A stretch of DNA of 64,000 bases from Azotobacter vinelandii (GTDB taxonomy: Bacteria; Pseudomonadota; Gammaproteobacteria; Pseudomonadales; Pseudomonadaceae). Below the pieces are notes generated by a model that did not search any database, was not told the origin of the DNA, and saw only the letters and a list, made by a program, of their open reading frames with translations. The translations under genes were made by a program, and so were the position numbers. Location: NCBI RefSeq assembly GCF_001571105.1, contig NZ_BCTD01000001.1; one strand, given 5' to 3'. Position 1 is the stretch's first letter, and every line of letters begins with the position of its first letter. Shown here piece by piece: positions 25,443-35,181 of the stretch.

Positions 25443-26192
25443 ATGGCCCAGCAGGTGAGTGGTCGTCAACCTCGCTATAAACGCATTCTGCTCAAGCTCA
25501 GCGGCGAAGCTTTGATGGGGGCCGAGGATTTCGGCATCGATCCCAAGGTGCTGGATCGGATGGCGCTGGAGGTCGGCCAACTGGTCGGCATCGGCGTGCA
25601 GGTCGGCCTGGTGATCGGCGGCGGCAACCTGTTCCGCGGTGCCGCTCTGTCCGCCGCGGGCATGGACCGGGTCACGGGCGATCACATGGGGATGCTGGCC
25701 ACGGTGATGAATGCCCTGGCCATGCGCGATGCCCTCGAGCGCTCCAATATTCCGGCGACCGTCATGTCGGCGATTTCCATGGTCGGTGTGACCGATCACT
25801 ACGACCGGCGCAAGGCCATGCGCCATCTGGTTTCCGGCGAGGTGGTGATCTTTGCCGCGGGAACCGGAAATCCCTTCTTCACTACCGACTCGGCCGCCTG
25901 CCTGCGCGCCATCGAAGTCGATGCCGACCTGGTGCTCAAGGCCACCAAGGTGGACGGCGTCTACACGGCCGACCCCTTCAAGGATCCGGATGCCGAGAAG
26001 TTCGAGTACCTGACCTACGACGAGGTGCTGGATCGCAAGCTGGGTGTGATGGATCTGACCGCCATTTGTCTGTGTCGCGATCACAAGATGCCGCTGCGCG
26101 TCTTCAATATGAACAAACCGGGAGCCCTGCTGAACATCGTGGTCGGCGGTGCCGAAGGAACCCTGATCGAGGAAAGCAAGCATGATCAATGA
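25443..26192 (+). CDS. pyrH: UMP kinase
   Basis: PyrH phosphorylates UMP to UDP in pyrimidine nucleotide synthesis and is a hexameric amino-acid-kinase-fold enzyme. At 249 residues it is close to the E. coli length. Motifs include LKLSGEALMG (phosphate loop), GLVIGGGNLFRG, GDHMGMLATVMN and AAGTGNPFFTTDSAA. ATG 25443 follows a GCAGGAGAGATA ribosome binding site. The frr start overlaps its last 11 bases, so the two are translationally coupled. Confidence 0.97.
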   Translation: MAQQVSGRQPRYKRILLKLSGEALMGAEDFGIDPKVLDRMALEVGQLVGIGVQVGLVIGGGNLFRGAALSAAGMDRVTGDHMGMLATVMNALAMRDALERSNIPATVMSAISMVGVTDHYDRRKAMRHLVSGEVVIFAAGTGNPFFTTDSAACLRAIEVDADLVLKATKVDGVYTADPFKDPDAEKFEYLTYDEVLDRKLGVMDLTAICLCRDHKMPLRVFNMNKPGALLNIVVGGAEGTLIEESKHDQ

Positions 26193-26739
26193 GATCAAGA
26201 AGGACGCGCAGGCGCGCATGAAGAAGAGTCTGGAGTCGCTGGAGCACGCCTTCGCCAAGATCCGCACCGGTCGGGCTCACCCGAGTATTCTGGATGGCGT
26301 CATGGTTTCCTACTATGGTGCCGACACCCCGCTGCGTCAGGTCGCCAACGTAGTCGCCGAGGATGCCCGCACCCTGGCCCTGACTGTGTTCGACAAGAGC
26401 ATGATCCAGGCGGTGGAGAAGGCCATCATGACTTCCGATCTGGGGCTCAACCCGGCGACCGCCGGCACCACCATCCGCGTGCCGATGCCGGCGCTGACCG
26501 AGGAAACCCGCAAGGGCTATACCCGCCAGGCGCGTGCCGAAGCGGAGAGCGCCCGGGTCGCGGTGCGCAACATCCGCCGCGATGCCTTGGCCCAGCTCAA
26601 GGACCTGGTCAAGGAGAAGGAGATCAGCGAAGACGAAGAGCGTCGCGCGGCGGATGAGGTGCAGAAGCTCACCGACAAGGCCATCGCCGAGGTCGACAAG
26701 GCGCTGGAGGCCAAGGAGGCCGACCTGATGGCCGTGTAG
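26182..26739 (+). CDS. frr: Ribosome recycling factor
   Basis: RRF splits post-termination ribosomes together with EF-G. The 185-residue protein has the family's conserved sections: KIRTGRAHPSILDG, VPMPALTEE.RK and the C-terminal RRDALAQLKDL.KEKEISEDEERRA helix. It overlaps the end of pyrH by 11 bases and precedes uppS by 22 bases. Confidence 0.98.
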   Translation: MINEIKKDAQARMKKSLESLEHAFAKIRTGRAHPSILDGVMVSYYGADTPLRQVANVVAEDARTLALTVFDKSMIQAVEKAIMTSDLGLNPATAGTTIRVPMPALTEETRKGYTRQARAEAESARVAVRNIRRDALAQLKDLVKEKEISEDEERRAADEVQKLTDKAIAEVDKALEAKEADLMAV

Positions 26740-26761
26740 TCGCGGTCGTACGGGATATTTC

Positions 26762-27517
26762 ATGGATAAGTACAAGACCGCTGCTCCCGCTGTGGTGCCG
26801 CGCCATGTCGCCATAATCATGGATGGCAACAACCGCTGGGCGAAGAAGCGCCTGCTGCCCGGCATAGCCGGGCACAAGGCCGGAGTCGATGCGGTGCGCG
26901 CTACGATCGAGGTGTGTGTCGAGGTGGGAGTCGAGGTGTTGACCCTGTTCGCCTTCTCCAGCGAGAACTGGCAGCGCCCTGCCACCGAGGTCAGCGCCTT
27001 GATGGAGCTGTTCCTGACGGCCCTGCGTCGCGAGGCGAGGCGTCTCTGCGAGAATGGCATCTGCCTGCGTATCATCGGCGATCGCTCGCGCTTCAGTCCC
27101 GAACTGCAGGACGCCATGCGTGAGGCGGAGCTGCAGACCGCCGGGCAGACGGGCCTGCTTCTGCAGGTCGCCGCCAACTACGGCGGGCAATGGGACATAG
27201 CCCAGGCTGCGCAGCGCCTGGCGCGCGAGGTCCAGGCCGGCCAGCTGCAGCCTGACGACATCACCCCACAGCTCCTGCAGAGCTGTCTGTCGACCGGCGA
27301 CCAGCCGCCGCCGGACTTATGCATCCGTACCGGGGGAGACCGTCGCATCAGCAACTTCCTGCTCTGGCAACTGGCCTATGCCGAGTTGTACTTCACCGAT
27401 CAGTACTGGCCTGACTTCAGGCAGGACGCCATGCGCCGGGCATTGGCCGACTTCGCTTCCCGTCAGCGCCGTTTCGGCAAGACCAGCGAGCAGGTGGAAG
27501 CAGAGGCGCGGACCTGA
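26762..27517 (+). CDS. uppS: Undecaprenyl diphosphate synthase (cis-prenyltransferase)
   Basis: UppS adds eight isopentenyl units in cis to farnesyl diphosphate, making the C55 carrier for peptidoglycan and O-antigen. The 251-residue protein has catalytic D21 in IIMDGNNRWA, the FAFSSENW substrate loop and the C-terminal RTGGDRRISNFLLWQ.AY.ELYF motif with Arg ligands. The stop overlaps the cdsA ATG by one base. Dxr, IspD and IspF, encoded nearby, supply its isoprenoid precursors. Confidence 0.97.
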   Translation: MDKYKTAAPAVVPRHVAIIMDGNNRWAKKRLLPGIAGHKAGVDAVRATIEVCVEVGVEVLTLFAFSSENWQRPATEVSALMELFLTALRREARRLCENGICLRIIGDRSRFSPELQDAMREAELQTAGQTGLLLQVAANYGGQWDIAQAAQRLAREVQAGQLQPDDITPQLLQSCLSTGDQPPPDLCIRTGGDRRISNFLLWQLAYAELYFTDQYWPDFRQDAMRRALADFASRQRRFGKTSEQVEAEART

Positions 27518-28332
27518 TGCTCAAGCAACGAATCCTGACGGCGCTGGTGCTGTTGCCCCTCGCCCTGGCCGGTTTTTTCCTGCTCGAGGGCGGGGCCTTC
27601 GCGCTGTTCATCGGTGCGGTCGTCACCCTTGGCGGCTGGGAATGGGCGAGGCTCGCCGGCTTCGCCGAGCAGCGCTCCCGCGTGGGCTTCGCCGCGGCGG
27701 TCGCTGCGCTGTTGCTCCTGCTCTATTGGCTGCCAGCGCTGGCGGCCGGAGTCATGCTGCTCGGCATCCTCTGGTGGCTGCTGGCCGTGCCGCTGGTCCT
27801 GAACTATCCGCAGAGCAGTCACCGCTGGGCGGGCAGGGGGAGGCGACTGGCAATCGGTCTGCTGATCCTCCTGCCGTCCTGGCAGGGGCTGTTGCTGCTC
27901 AAGCAATGGCCGCTGGGTAACTACCTGATCCTGGCGGTGATGGCGCTGGTCTGGACCGCGGACATCGGTGCCTATTTCGTCGGCCGGGCCTTCGGCCGGC
28001 GCAAGCTGGCGCCGCAGGTCAGCCCCGGCAAGAGCTGGGAGGGCGTGGCGGGTGGCCTGCTGGCCTGTCTGCTGGTCACCGTCGCCGTCGGGCTGTTCCG
28101 CGGCTGGCTGGCGGGAGAACTGGCGCTGGCCCTGGTCGGTACGACCCTGGTCGTGTTGATCTCGGTGGTCGGCGATCTGACCGAGAGCATGTTCAAGCGT
28201 CAGGCCGGCCTCAAGGACAGCAGCAACCTCCTGCCCGGGCACGGGGGGGTGCTGGATCGTATCGATAGCCTGACGGCGGCCATTCCCATGTTCGTCGTCA
28301 TGCTCTGGCTCGCGGGTTGGGGGATATTTTGA
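27517..28332 (+). CDS. cdsA: Phosphatidate cytidylyltransferase (CDP-diglyceride synthase)
   Basis: CdsA makes CDP-diacylglycerol from phosphatidic acid and CTP, feeding all phospholipid synthesis. The 271-residue protein has several transmembrane segments and the family signature near the C-terminus (GDLTESMFKR through LPGHGGVLDRIDSL, about residues 210-250), plus SPGKSWEGV. It overlaps uppS by one base, and its stop overlaps the dxr TTG start, so uppS-cdsA-dxr is tightly packed. Confidence 0.97.
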   Translation: MLKQRILTALVLLPLALAGFFLLEGGAFALFIGAVVTLGGWEWARLAGFAEQRSRVGFAAAVAALLLLLYWLPALAAGVMLLGILWWLLAVPLVLNYPQSSHRWAGRGRRLAIGLLILLPSWQGLLLLKQWPLGNYLILAVMALVWTADIGAYFVGRAFGRRKLAPQVSPGKSWEGVAGGLLACLLVTVAVGLFRGWLAGELALALVGTTLVVLISVVGDLTESMFKRQAGLKDSSNLLPGHGGVLDRIDSLTAAIPMFVVMLWLAGWGIF

Positions 28333-29516
28333 ATCCACAAAGAATAACGGTGCTGGGTGCCACCGGCTCGATCGGCCTGAGCACTCTGGATGTGATCGCC
28401 CGCCACCCCGAACGTTACCGGGCCTTCGCGCTGACGGGGTTCACCCGGCTGGACGAGTTGCGGGCGCTCTGCCTGCGCTTTGCTCCCTGTTATGCCGTGG
28501 TGCCCGAGGCGGCGGCGGCCTGCCGGCTCGAAGACGAGCTGCGCGCCGCCGGCTTGGACACGCGGGTGCTGTTCGGAAGCGAGGGACTGTGCGAGGTGGC
28601 GGCCCATCCCGAAGCGGATGCGGTGATGGCGGCGATCGTCGGAGCCGCCGGGCTGCGTCCCACGCTGGCGGCTGTGGAGGCGGGCAAGAAGGTTCTGCTG
28701 GCCAACAAGGAGGCGCTGGTGATGTCCGGTGCCCTGTTCATGCAGGCGGTGCGCCGCAGCGGTGCGCAGTTGCTGCCGATCGATAGCGAGCACAACGCGA
28801 TCTTCCAATGCCTGCCCGCCGCCTATGGGAACGGTCTGGCGACGGTCGGCGTGCGGCGCATCCTGCTGACCGCCTCCGGTGGGCCCTTCCGCGAGACTCC
28901 GGCGGCCGAATTGATCGAGGTGACGCCGGCGCAGGCCTGCGCCCATCCCAACTGGTCGATGGGGCGGAAGATCTCCGTGGATTCGGCCAGCATGATGAAC
29001 AAGGGGCTGGAACTGATCGAGGCCTGCTGGCTGTTCGATGCGCGTCCCGCACAGGTCGAGGTGGTGGTCCACCCGCAGAGCGTGATTCATTCCCTGGTCG
29101 ATTACATCGATGGCTCGGTGCTGGCGCAACTGGGCAATCCGGACATGCGTACGCCGATCGCCCATGCGCTGGCCTGGCCCGAGCGAATCGATTCCGGGGT
29201 CGTTCCCCTGGATCTGTTCTCCATCGCCCGCCTGGACTTCCAGGCTCCCGACCCTGCGCGCTTTCCCTGCCTGCGTCTGGCCCGGGAGGCGGCCGAGGTC
29301 GGCGGCAGCGCGCCGGCCATGCTCAATGCCGCCAACGAGGTGGCCGTGGCGGCCTTTCTCGACGGGCGCGTCCGTTTCCCGGAAATCGCGAGTATCATCG
29401 AGGACGTCCTGCAGGGTGAGCCGGTCGTCGCCATCGACGATCTCGAAACCGTGCTGCACGTGGACATCCAGGCCCGCGCGCGGGCCCAGGCCTGGTTGCT
29501 GCGCCGTGAGCGCTGA
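28329..29516 (+). CDS. dxr: 1-deoxy-D-xylulose 5-phosphate reductoisomerase
   Basis: Dxr rearranges and reduces DXP to 2-C-methylerythritol 4-phosphate with NADPH and is the target of fosmidomycin. The 395-residue protein has the NADPH loop GATGSIGLST near residue 8, ANKEALVM, the metal and substrate segment IDSEHNAIFQ, and NWSMGRKISVDSASMMNKGLE. I place the start at TTG 28329, overlapping the cdsA stop in TTGA. This gives MNPQRITVLGATG, matching the remembered P. aeruginosa N-terminus (MSRPQRISVLGATG). Another TTG at 28317 would add four residues. Confidence 0.95.
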   Translation: MNPQRITVLGATGSIGLSTLDVIARHPERYRAFALTGFTRLDELRALCLRFAPCYAVVPEAAAACRLEDELRAAGLDTRVLFGSEGLCEVAAHPEADAVMAAIVGAAGLRPTLAAVEAGKKVLLANKEALVMSGALFMQAVRRSGAQLLPIDSEHNAIFQCLPAAYGNGLATVGVRRILLTASGGPFRETPAAELIEVTPAQACAHPNWSMGRKISVDSASMMNKGLELIEACWLFDARPAQVEVVVHPQSVIHSLVDYIDGSVLAQLGNPDMRTPIAHALAWPERIDSGVVPLDLFSIARLDFQAPDPARFPCLRLAREAAEVGGSAPAMLNAANEVAVAAFLDGRVRFPEIASIIEDVLQGEPVVAIDDLETVLHVDIQARARAQAWLLRRER

Positions 29517-29720
29517 GCCGCTCCGGCAGCTCCCTGCCATCGCGGCATGCCGGGGCCGGCCGGCAACCGAGGTGGCGCATCTTCGTCCGCGGGGATATGT
29601 GGACACATGGCGGAGGGCGGGCATGCCCCTTCCGGCAGGGGCGAGGATTCGCCAGCCTGTTCCGGCCCCCCTCACCGCGACTTGCGTCCGGCCTCATGGT
29701 CGCCGGACCGGAGGAGTTCA

Positions 29721-31073
29721 ATGAACGCCCTGTACATGATCATCGGCACCCTGATAGCGCTCGGAGTGCTGGTCACCTTCCATGAGTTCGGCCATTTCTG
29801 GGTCGCCCGTCGCTGTGGCGTCAAGGTATTGCGCTTTTCCATCGGCTTCGGCATGCCCTTGCTACGCTGGCACGATCGGCAGGGAACCGAGTTCGTGATC
29901 GCTGCGATTCCCCTGGGCGGTTATGTCAAGATGCTCGACGAGCGCGAGGGCGAGGTTCCCCCGGCGTTGCTCGACCGGACCTTCAACCGCCAGGGCGTCC
30001 GTCGACGCATCGCCATCGTGGCGGCCGGTCCCGCCGCCAACTTCCTGCTCGCCCTGTTGTTCTTCTGGGTGCTCGCCATGCTCGGCAGCCAGCAGTTGCG
30101 TCCGGTCATCGGCGCCGTGGAGGCGGGCAGTCCGGCGGCGGTCGCGGGAATCCAGGCCGGCGAAGAGGTTCTCGCGGTGGATGGCGAGGAGACGTCCGGC
30201 TGGGCAGCGGTCAACCTGCAGATGATTCGTCGTCTGGGGGAGACCGGCACGCTCGAGGTCACCGTGCGCGAGGCGGGTTCCAGCGTGACGGCCCGGCGTC
30301 ACCTGGTCATCCGGGACTGGCTCGAGGGAGTCGATGAGCCCGATCCCATCGCGAGTCTCGGCATTCGCCCGTGGCGGCCCGCCCTGCCGCCGGTGCTGGC
30401 GCAACTGGACCCGAAGGGACCGGCACAGGCGGCCGGGCTGCGCGGCGGCGACCGCCTGCTGGCGCTCGACGGGGAGCCGCTGGATGACTGGCAACGGGTC
30501 GTCGAGCGGGTGCGCGCCCGCCCCGGCGCGCGCGTCGTCTTCCTGCTCGAGCGCGACGGTCAGCGTATCGAGCGGCCGGTCGAACTGGCGGCTCGCGGCG
30601 AAGGCGAGGCGCGCAGCGGCTATCTCGGCGCCGGCGTGGAGACGGTCGAATGGCCGCCGGAAATGCTTCGTGAGGTCCGCTACGGTCCGCTGGAGGCGGT
30701 TGGCGAGGCCCTTCGGCGGACCTGGAGCATGAGTGTCCTGACCCTCGATTCCCTTAGGAAAATGCTCTTCGGCGAGCTCTCGGTAAAAAACTTGAGCGGA
30801 CCGATAACCATTGCTAAAGTGGCGGGCGCTTCGGTCCAGTCAGGGGTGGGAGACTTCCTGAATTTTCTCGCCTATCTGAGCATAAGCTTGGGGGTGCTCA
30901 ATCTGCTGCCGATTCCGGTGCTCGATGGCGGGCATCTGCTTTTCTATTTCGTCGAGTGGGCCCGGGGGCGCCCCTTGTCGGAACGAGTCCAGGCTTGGGG
31001 AATGCAGATTGGGATCAGTCTTGTCGTTGGGGTCATGCTGCTGGCTTTGGTCAATGATCTGAGTCGCTTGTGA
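29721..31073 (+). CDS. rseP: Site-2 protease RseP
   Basis: RseP is an inner-membrane zinc metalloprotease. It cuts the anti-sigma factor (RseA or MucA type) after the site-1 protease, releasing the envelope-stress sigma factor RpoE/AlgU. The 450-residue protein has HEFGH at 21-25 in the first membrane helix and the third zinc ligand in VLDGG (D402) near the C-terminus. Two PDZ domains occupy about residues 115-205 and 220-300. ATG 29721 is preceded by GGAGG. bamA follows, separated by a strong hairpin. Its targets are outside this window. Confidence 0.96.
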   Translation: MNALYMIIGTLIALGVLVTFHEFGHFWVARRCGVKVLRFSIGFGMPLLRWHDRQGTEFVIAAIPLGGYVKMLDEREGEVPPALLDRTFNRQGVRRRIAIVAAGPAANFLLALLFFWVLAMLGSQQLRPVIGAVEAGSPAAVAGIQAGEEVLAVDGEETSGWAAVNLQMIRRLGETGTLEVTVREAGSSVTARRHLVIRDWLEGVDEPDPIASLGIRPWRPALPPVLAQLDPKGPAQAAGLRGGDRLLALDGEPLDDWQRVVERVRARPGARVVFLLERDGQRIERPVELAARGEGEARSGYLGAGVETVEWPPEMLREVRYGPLEAVGEALRRTWSMSVLTLDSLRKMLFGELSVKNLSGPITIAKVAGASVQSGVGDFLNFLAYLSISLGVLNLLPIPVLDGGHLLFYFVEWARGRPLSERVQAWGMQIGISLVVGVMLLALVNDLSRL

Positions 31074-31089
31074 TACATTGCCGAGTTTC

Positions 31090-31120
31090 GAAACTGCCGC
31101 GTTTCGCGGCAGTTTCTTTA
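31090..31120 (+). terminator. Strong terminator-like hairpin between rseP and bamA
   Basis: A perfect 12-bp stem (31090-31101 and 31105-31116) closes a TTT loop and is followed by TTTATT. It lies 16 bases after the rseP stop and 26 before bamA, so bamA probably depends partly on read-through or on its own promoter. Confidence 0.75.
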
Positions 31121-31146
31121 TTGTCAGTTGAAACAGAAAGGACTTC

Positions 31147-33525
31147 ATGAAACGCCTGCTGCTGCCTGCGGTGGTCTTCGCCGCCATGACGATCACAGAG
31201 GTCCACGCCGAGTCCTTCACCATCTCCGATATCCGTGTCAATGGTCTGCAGAGGGTTTCTGCCGGCAGCGTATTCAGCGCCCTGCCGCTCAGCGTCGGCG
31301 ATCAGGTGGACGACCAGCGCCTTGTGGAGGGTACGCGCGCACTCTTCAAGACCGGTTTCTTTCAGGATATCCAGCTTGGCCGCGATGGCAATGTCCTGGT
31401 CATCACGGTCGTCGAGCGGCCTTCCATCTCCAGCATCGAACTGGAGGGCAACAAGGCCATCAAGTCGGAAGACCTGCTGAATGGCCTGAAGCAGTCGGGA
31501 CTCGCCGAGGGCGAGATCTTCCAGCGGGCCACCCTGGAAGGGGTGCGCAACGAGCTGCAGCGCCAGTACGTAGCCCAAGGCCGTTATTCGGCCTCGATCG
31601 AGACCGAGGTCGTGCCGCAGCCGCGTAACCGGGTGGCACTGAAGATCAAGATCAACGAAGGTTCGGTCGCCGCCATCCAGCATATCAACGTGGTGGGCAA
31701 TACCGTCTTTTCGGACGAAACCCTGCTCAGGCTGTTCGAACTGAAGACCAGCAACCTGCTGTCCTTCTTCCGCAACGACGACAAGTACGCTCGCGAGAAG
31801 CTGTCCGGCGACCTGGAGCGTCTGCGTTCCTATTATCTGGACCGCGGCTACATCAACATGGATATCGCCTCCACCCAGGTATCCATCACTCCGGACAAGC
31901 GCCATGTCTACATCACCGTCAACATCGACGAGGGCGAAAAGTACAGTATCCGCGACGTCAAGCTCACCGGCGATCTGAAGGTGCCGCCCGAGGAGATCGA
32001 GTCCCTGCTGCTGGTCAAGGAGGGACAGGTGTTCTCCCGCAAGGTGATGACCAGTACCTCCGAGTTGATAACCCGACGCCTGGGCAACGAAGGCTATACC
32101 TTCGCCAACGTCAATGCCGTGCCCGAGCCGCATGCCGAAGACAAGACGGTTTCCGTGACCTTCGTGGTCGACCCGGGCAAGCGGGCCTACGTCAACCGCA
32201 TCAACTTCCGCGGCAACACCAAGACCGAGGACGAAGTACTCCGTCGCGAGATGCGCCAGATGGAGGGCGGCTGGGCCTCGACCTACCTGATCGACCAGTC
32301 CAAGACCCGTCTCGAGCGCCTGGGCTTCTTCAAGGAGGTCAGCGTTCAGACGCCGCAGGTACCGGGCAGCGACGATCAGGTCGACGTCAACTTCACCGTC
32401 GAGGAGCAGGCTTCCGGCTCCGTCACCGCCAGCGTCGGCTTCGCCCAGAACGCCGGTCTGGTGCTGGGTGGCTCGATCAGCCAGAACAACTTTCTCGGCA
32501 GCGGCAACAAGGTCACCATCGGCCTGACCCGCAGCGAGTACCAGACCAACTACAACTTCGGCTTCGTCGATCCCTACTGGACCGAGGATGGTATCAGCCT
32601 CGGCTACAACGTGTTCTTCCGGACCACCGACTACGACGATCTGGAGGTGGATTATTCCAGCTATTCGGTGGACAGTTTCGGCTCCGGCATCAACATCGGC
32701 TATCCGATCAGCGAGACCGCGCGTCTGAGCTTCGGCCTCAGTCTCCAGCAGGATAGCATCGATACCGGAACCTACACGGTCGACGAGATCTTCGACTTCC
32801 TCGACGAGGAGGGCGAGGACTACCTGAACTTCAAGGCTTCGGCGGGCTGGTCGGAGTCGACCTTGAACCGGGGGGTGATGCCCACCCGCGGCGCTTCGCA
32901 GAGCCTGACCTTCGAAACCACGCTGCCCGGCAGCGACCTGTCGTTCTACAAGATCGACTACAACGCCCAGATGTTCAAGGCGTTGACGGACGATTACACC
33001 CTGCGCTTCCATACCAAGCTCGGCTATGGCGACAGCTTCGGTTCCACCTCGAAGATGCCTTTCTACGAGCATTACTATGCCGGCGGTTTTTCTTCCGTCC
33101 GGGGCTTCAAGGACAACACCCTGGGCGCGCGCAGTACGCCGAGCCGGGGTGAGGCCGTGACCGGCAACGAGGGGACCGAGGAGGATTCGGATCAGGACGA
33201 GCAGCCGTTCGGCGGCAACGTGCTGGTGGTCGGCGGTGTCGAGATGATGTTCCCGATGCCGTTCGTCAAGGATCAGCGCTCGCTGCGTACATCCCTGTTC
33301 TGGGATGTGGGCAACGTATTCGATACCAACTGCAGTTCCTCGCAGAAGGAACGCAACGACGACAGTTGCGATATCGACTTCAGCAACATGGCCAGCTCGG
33401 TCGGGCTGGGCGTGACCTGGGTCAGCGGCTTCGGGCCGCTGAGCTTCAGCCTGGCCGTGCCGGTCATGAAGCCCAACGACGCAGAGACCCAGGTATTCCA
33501 GTTCTCAATGGGTCAGAGCTTCTAA
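31147..33525 (+). CDS. bamA: Outer membrane protein assembly factor BamA
   Basis: BamA folds and inserts beta-barrel proteins into the outer membrane. The 792-residue precursor has a signal peptide ending at about A21 (VHA), five POTRA domains (about 22-425) and a C-terminal 16-strand barrel that ends in Phe. The essential loop-6 motif VRGF is in SSVRGFKDN (about residue 654). After it, residues about 665-690 form a loop very rich in Asp and Glu, and another acidic loop lies near residue 550. Its periplasmic chaperone gene skp follows 45 bases later. Confidence 0.97.
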   Translation: MKRLLLPAVVFAAMTITEVHAESFTISDIRVNGLQRVSAGSVFSALPLSVGDQVDDQRLVEGTRALFKTGFFQDIQLGRDGNVLVITVVERPSISSIELEGNKAIKSEDLLNGLKQSGLAEGEIFQRATLEGVRNELQRQYVAQGRYSASIETEVVPQPRNRVALKIKINEGSVAAIQHINVVGNTVFSDETLLRLFELKTSNLLSFFRNDDKYAREKLSGDLERLRSYYLDRGYINMDIASTQVSITPDKRHVYITVNIDEGEKYSIRDVKLTGDLKVPPEEIESLLLVKEGQVFSRKVMTSTSELITRRLGNEGYTFANVNAVPEPHAEDKTVSVTFVVDPGKRAYVNRINFRGNTKTEDEVLRREMRQMEGGWASTYLIDQSKTRLERLGFFKEVSVQTPQVPGSDDQVDVNFTVEEQASGSVTASVGFAQNAGLVLGGSISQNNFLGSGNKVTIGLTRSEYQTNYNFGFVDPYWTEDGISLGYNVFFRTTDYDDLEVDYSSYSVDSFGSGINIGYPISETARLSFGLSLQQDSIDTGTYTVDEIFDFLDEEGEDYLNFKASAGWSESTLNRGVMPTRGASQSLTFETTLPGSDLSFYKIDYNAQMFKALTDDYTLRFHTKLGYGDSFGSTSKMPFYEHYYAGGFSSVRGFKDNTLGARSTPSRGEAVTGNEGTEEDSDQDEQPFGGNVLVVGGVEMMFPMPFVKDQRSLRTSLFWDVGNVFDTNCSSSQKERNDDSCDIDFSNMASSVGLGVTWVSGFGPLSFSLAVPVMKPNDAETQVFQFSMGQSF

Positions 33526-33570
33526 CGGATCTGCCCTCATCACGTAAATGCTGCAAAGCGGGAGTTCATC

Positions 33571-34074
33571 GTGCGCAAGCTGACTCAGTGGGTTTTGTTC
33601 AGTGCTGCCCTTCTGGCGACACCGGCCTTCGCGGAAATGAAGATTGCCGTGCTCAATTATCAGATGGCCCTGCTCGAATCCGATGCGGCGAAGAAATATG
33701 CCGTGGATGCGGAGAAGAAGTTCGGGCCCCAGTTGAACAAGCTGAAAACCCTGGAGAGCGATGCCAAGCGTATCCAGGATCGCTTGGTGAAAGAGGGCGA
33801 GAAGATGCAGACCGCCGAGCGCGAGCGTCTCGAGCTCGAGTTCAAGCAGAAAGCCCGCGACTTCCAGTTCCAGTCCAAGGAGCTGAACGAGGCCAAGGCG
33901 GTCGCCGACCGCGACATGCTCAAGCTGATCAAGCCCAAGCTGGACAAGGCTGTCGAGGAGGTCATCAAGAAGGGAAGCTTCGACCTGGTGCTCGAGCAGG
34001 GCTCGGTGGTCGAGGTCAAGCCGCAATATGACATCACTCGCCAAGTCATCGAGCGCATGAACCAGATGCGTTGA
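33571..34074 (+). CDS. skp: Periplasmic chaperone Skp (OmpH family)
   Basis: Skp is a trimeric chaperone that carries unfolded outer-membrane proteins through the periplasm to BamA. The 167-residue precursor starts at GTG 33571 after GCGGGAG and has a signal peptide cleaved after PAFA (A21). The mature part has long charged helices (EKKFGPQLNKLKTLESDAKR... through LEFKQKARDFQFQ) that form the tentacles. It lies between bamA and lpxD, the conserved order. Confidence 0.93.
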   Translation: MRKLTQWVLFSAALLATPAFAEMKIAVLNYQMALLESDAAKKYAVDAEKKFGPQLNKLKTLESDAKRIQDRLVKEGEKMQTAERERLELEFKQKARDFQFQSKELNEAKAVADRDMLKLIKPKLDKAVEEVIKKGSFDLVLEQGSVVEVKPQYDITRQVIERMNQMR

Positions 34075-34076
34075 CG

Positions 34077-35144
34077 ATGAGCACGCCCGCATTCACTCTC
34101 GGCGAACTGGCCGAGCGCCTCGGCGCCACGTTGCGCGGTGCGGCGGACAGAACCGTTCGCGGGCTCGCCACCCTCGAGGAGGCGGGTCCGGAGCACCTGA
34201 GCTTTCTCGCCAATCCCAAGTATCGCAAGTATCTGGGAAGCACCCGCGCCGGCGCCCTGCTGCTGACCCCGGCGGATGCCGAATCCTACGCGGGGGACGC
34301 CCTGCTGCTGGCCGATCCCTACCTGGCCTATGCGCGCTTGTCGCATCTGTTCGATCCGAAGCCCGTGGCCCCTGCCGGAGTGCACGCCACTGCCGTGGTC
34401 GCCGCGGATGCCAGCATCCATCCGACCGCCAGTGTCGGCGCCTATGCGGTGATCGAGGCCGGGGCGCGGATCGAGGCCGGGGTCAGCGTGGGTGCCCATT
34501 GCTATATCGGCGCCCGCAGCGTGATCGGCGAAGGCGGCTGGCTGGCCCCGAGGGTGACGCTCTACCACGATGTGCGGATCGGCCGGCGGGTGGTCGTCCA
34601 GTCCGGCGCGGTGATCGGTGGAGAGGGGTTCGGGTTCGCCAACGAGAAAGGCACCTGGCGCAAGATCGCCCAGATCGGCGGGGTGATCATCGGCGACGAC
34701 GTGGAAATCGGCGCCAATACCACCATCGACCGCGGCGCACTGGCCGATACTCTGATCGGCAACGGCGTGAAGCTGGATAACCAGATCATGATCGCCCACA
34801 ACGTGCAGATCGGCGATCACACCGCCATGGCCGGCTGCGTCGGCATTTCCGGCAGCACCAAGATCGGCAGGCACTGCATGATCGCCGGCGGCGTCGGCAT
34901 GGTGGGACATATCGAGGTGTGCGACGGGGTGTTCGTCACCGGGATGACCATGGTCACCCGCTCGATTCACGAGCCGGGCGCCTATTCCTCCGGTACCGCC
35001 ATGCAGCCTGCCGCCGAATGGAAGAAGAGCGTCGCCCGCATTCGCCAACTAGACGATCTGGCGCGGCGTCTGCAGCAGATGGAAAAGCGTCTGGGGGGCG
35101 TGACTTCCGACGGAGATGCTCCATCAGAGGCTGACCCACTTTGA
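34077..35144 (+). CDS. lpxD: UDP-3-O-(3-hydroxyacyl)glucosamine N-acyltransferase
   Basis: LpxD adds the second hydroxyacyl chain, amide-linked, to UDP-3-O-acylglucosamine in lipid A synthesis. The 355-residue protein has an N-terminal uridine-binding domain (about 1-100, FLANPKYRKYL) and a left-handed beta-helix of hexapeptide repeats (about 105-310). Catalytic His is likely in IAHNVQIGDHTAM. The start ATG 34077 lies 2 bases after the skp stop. Confidence 0.97.
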   Translation: MSTPAFTLGELAERLGATLRGAADRTVRGLATLEEAGPEHLSFLANPKYRKYLGSTRAGALLLTPADAESYAGDALLLADPYLAYARLSHLFDPKPVAPAGVHATAVVAADASIHPTASVGAYAVIEAGARIEAGVSVGAHCYIGARSVIGEGGWLAPRVTLYHDVRIGRRVVVQSGAVIGGEGFGFANEKGTWRKIAQIGGVIIGDDVEIGANTTIDRGALADTLIGNGVKLDNQIMIAHNVQIGDHTAMAGCVGISGSTKIGRHCMIAGGVGMVGHIEVCDGVFVTGMTMVTRSIHEPGAYSSGTAMQPAAEWKKSVARIRQLDDLARRLQQMEKRLGGVTSDGDAPSEADPL

Positions 35145-35181
35145 TGTGCGTCCCCAACTTTACCTACAGGCTTTCCTGGAA

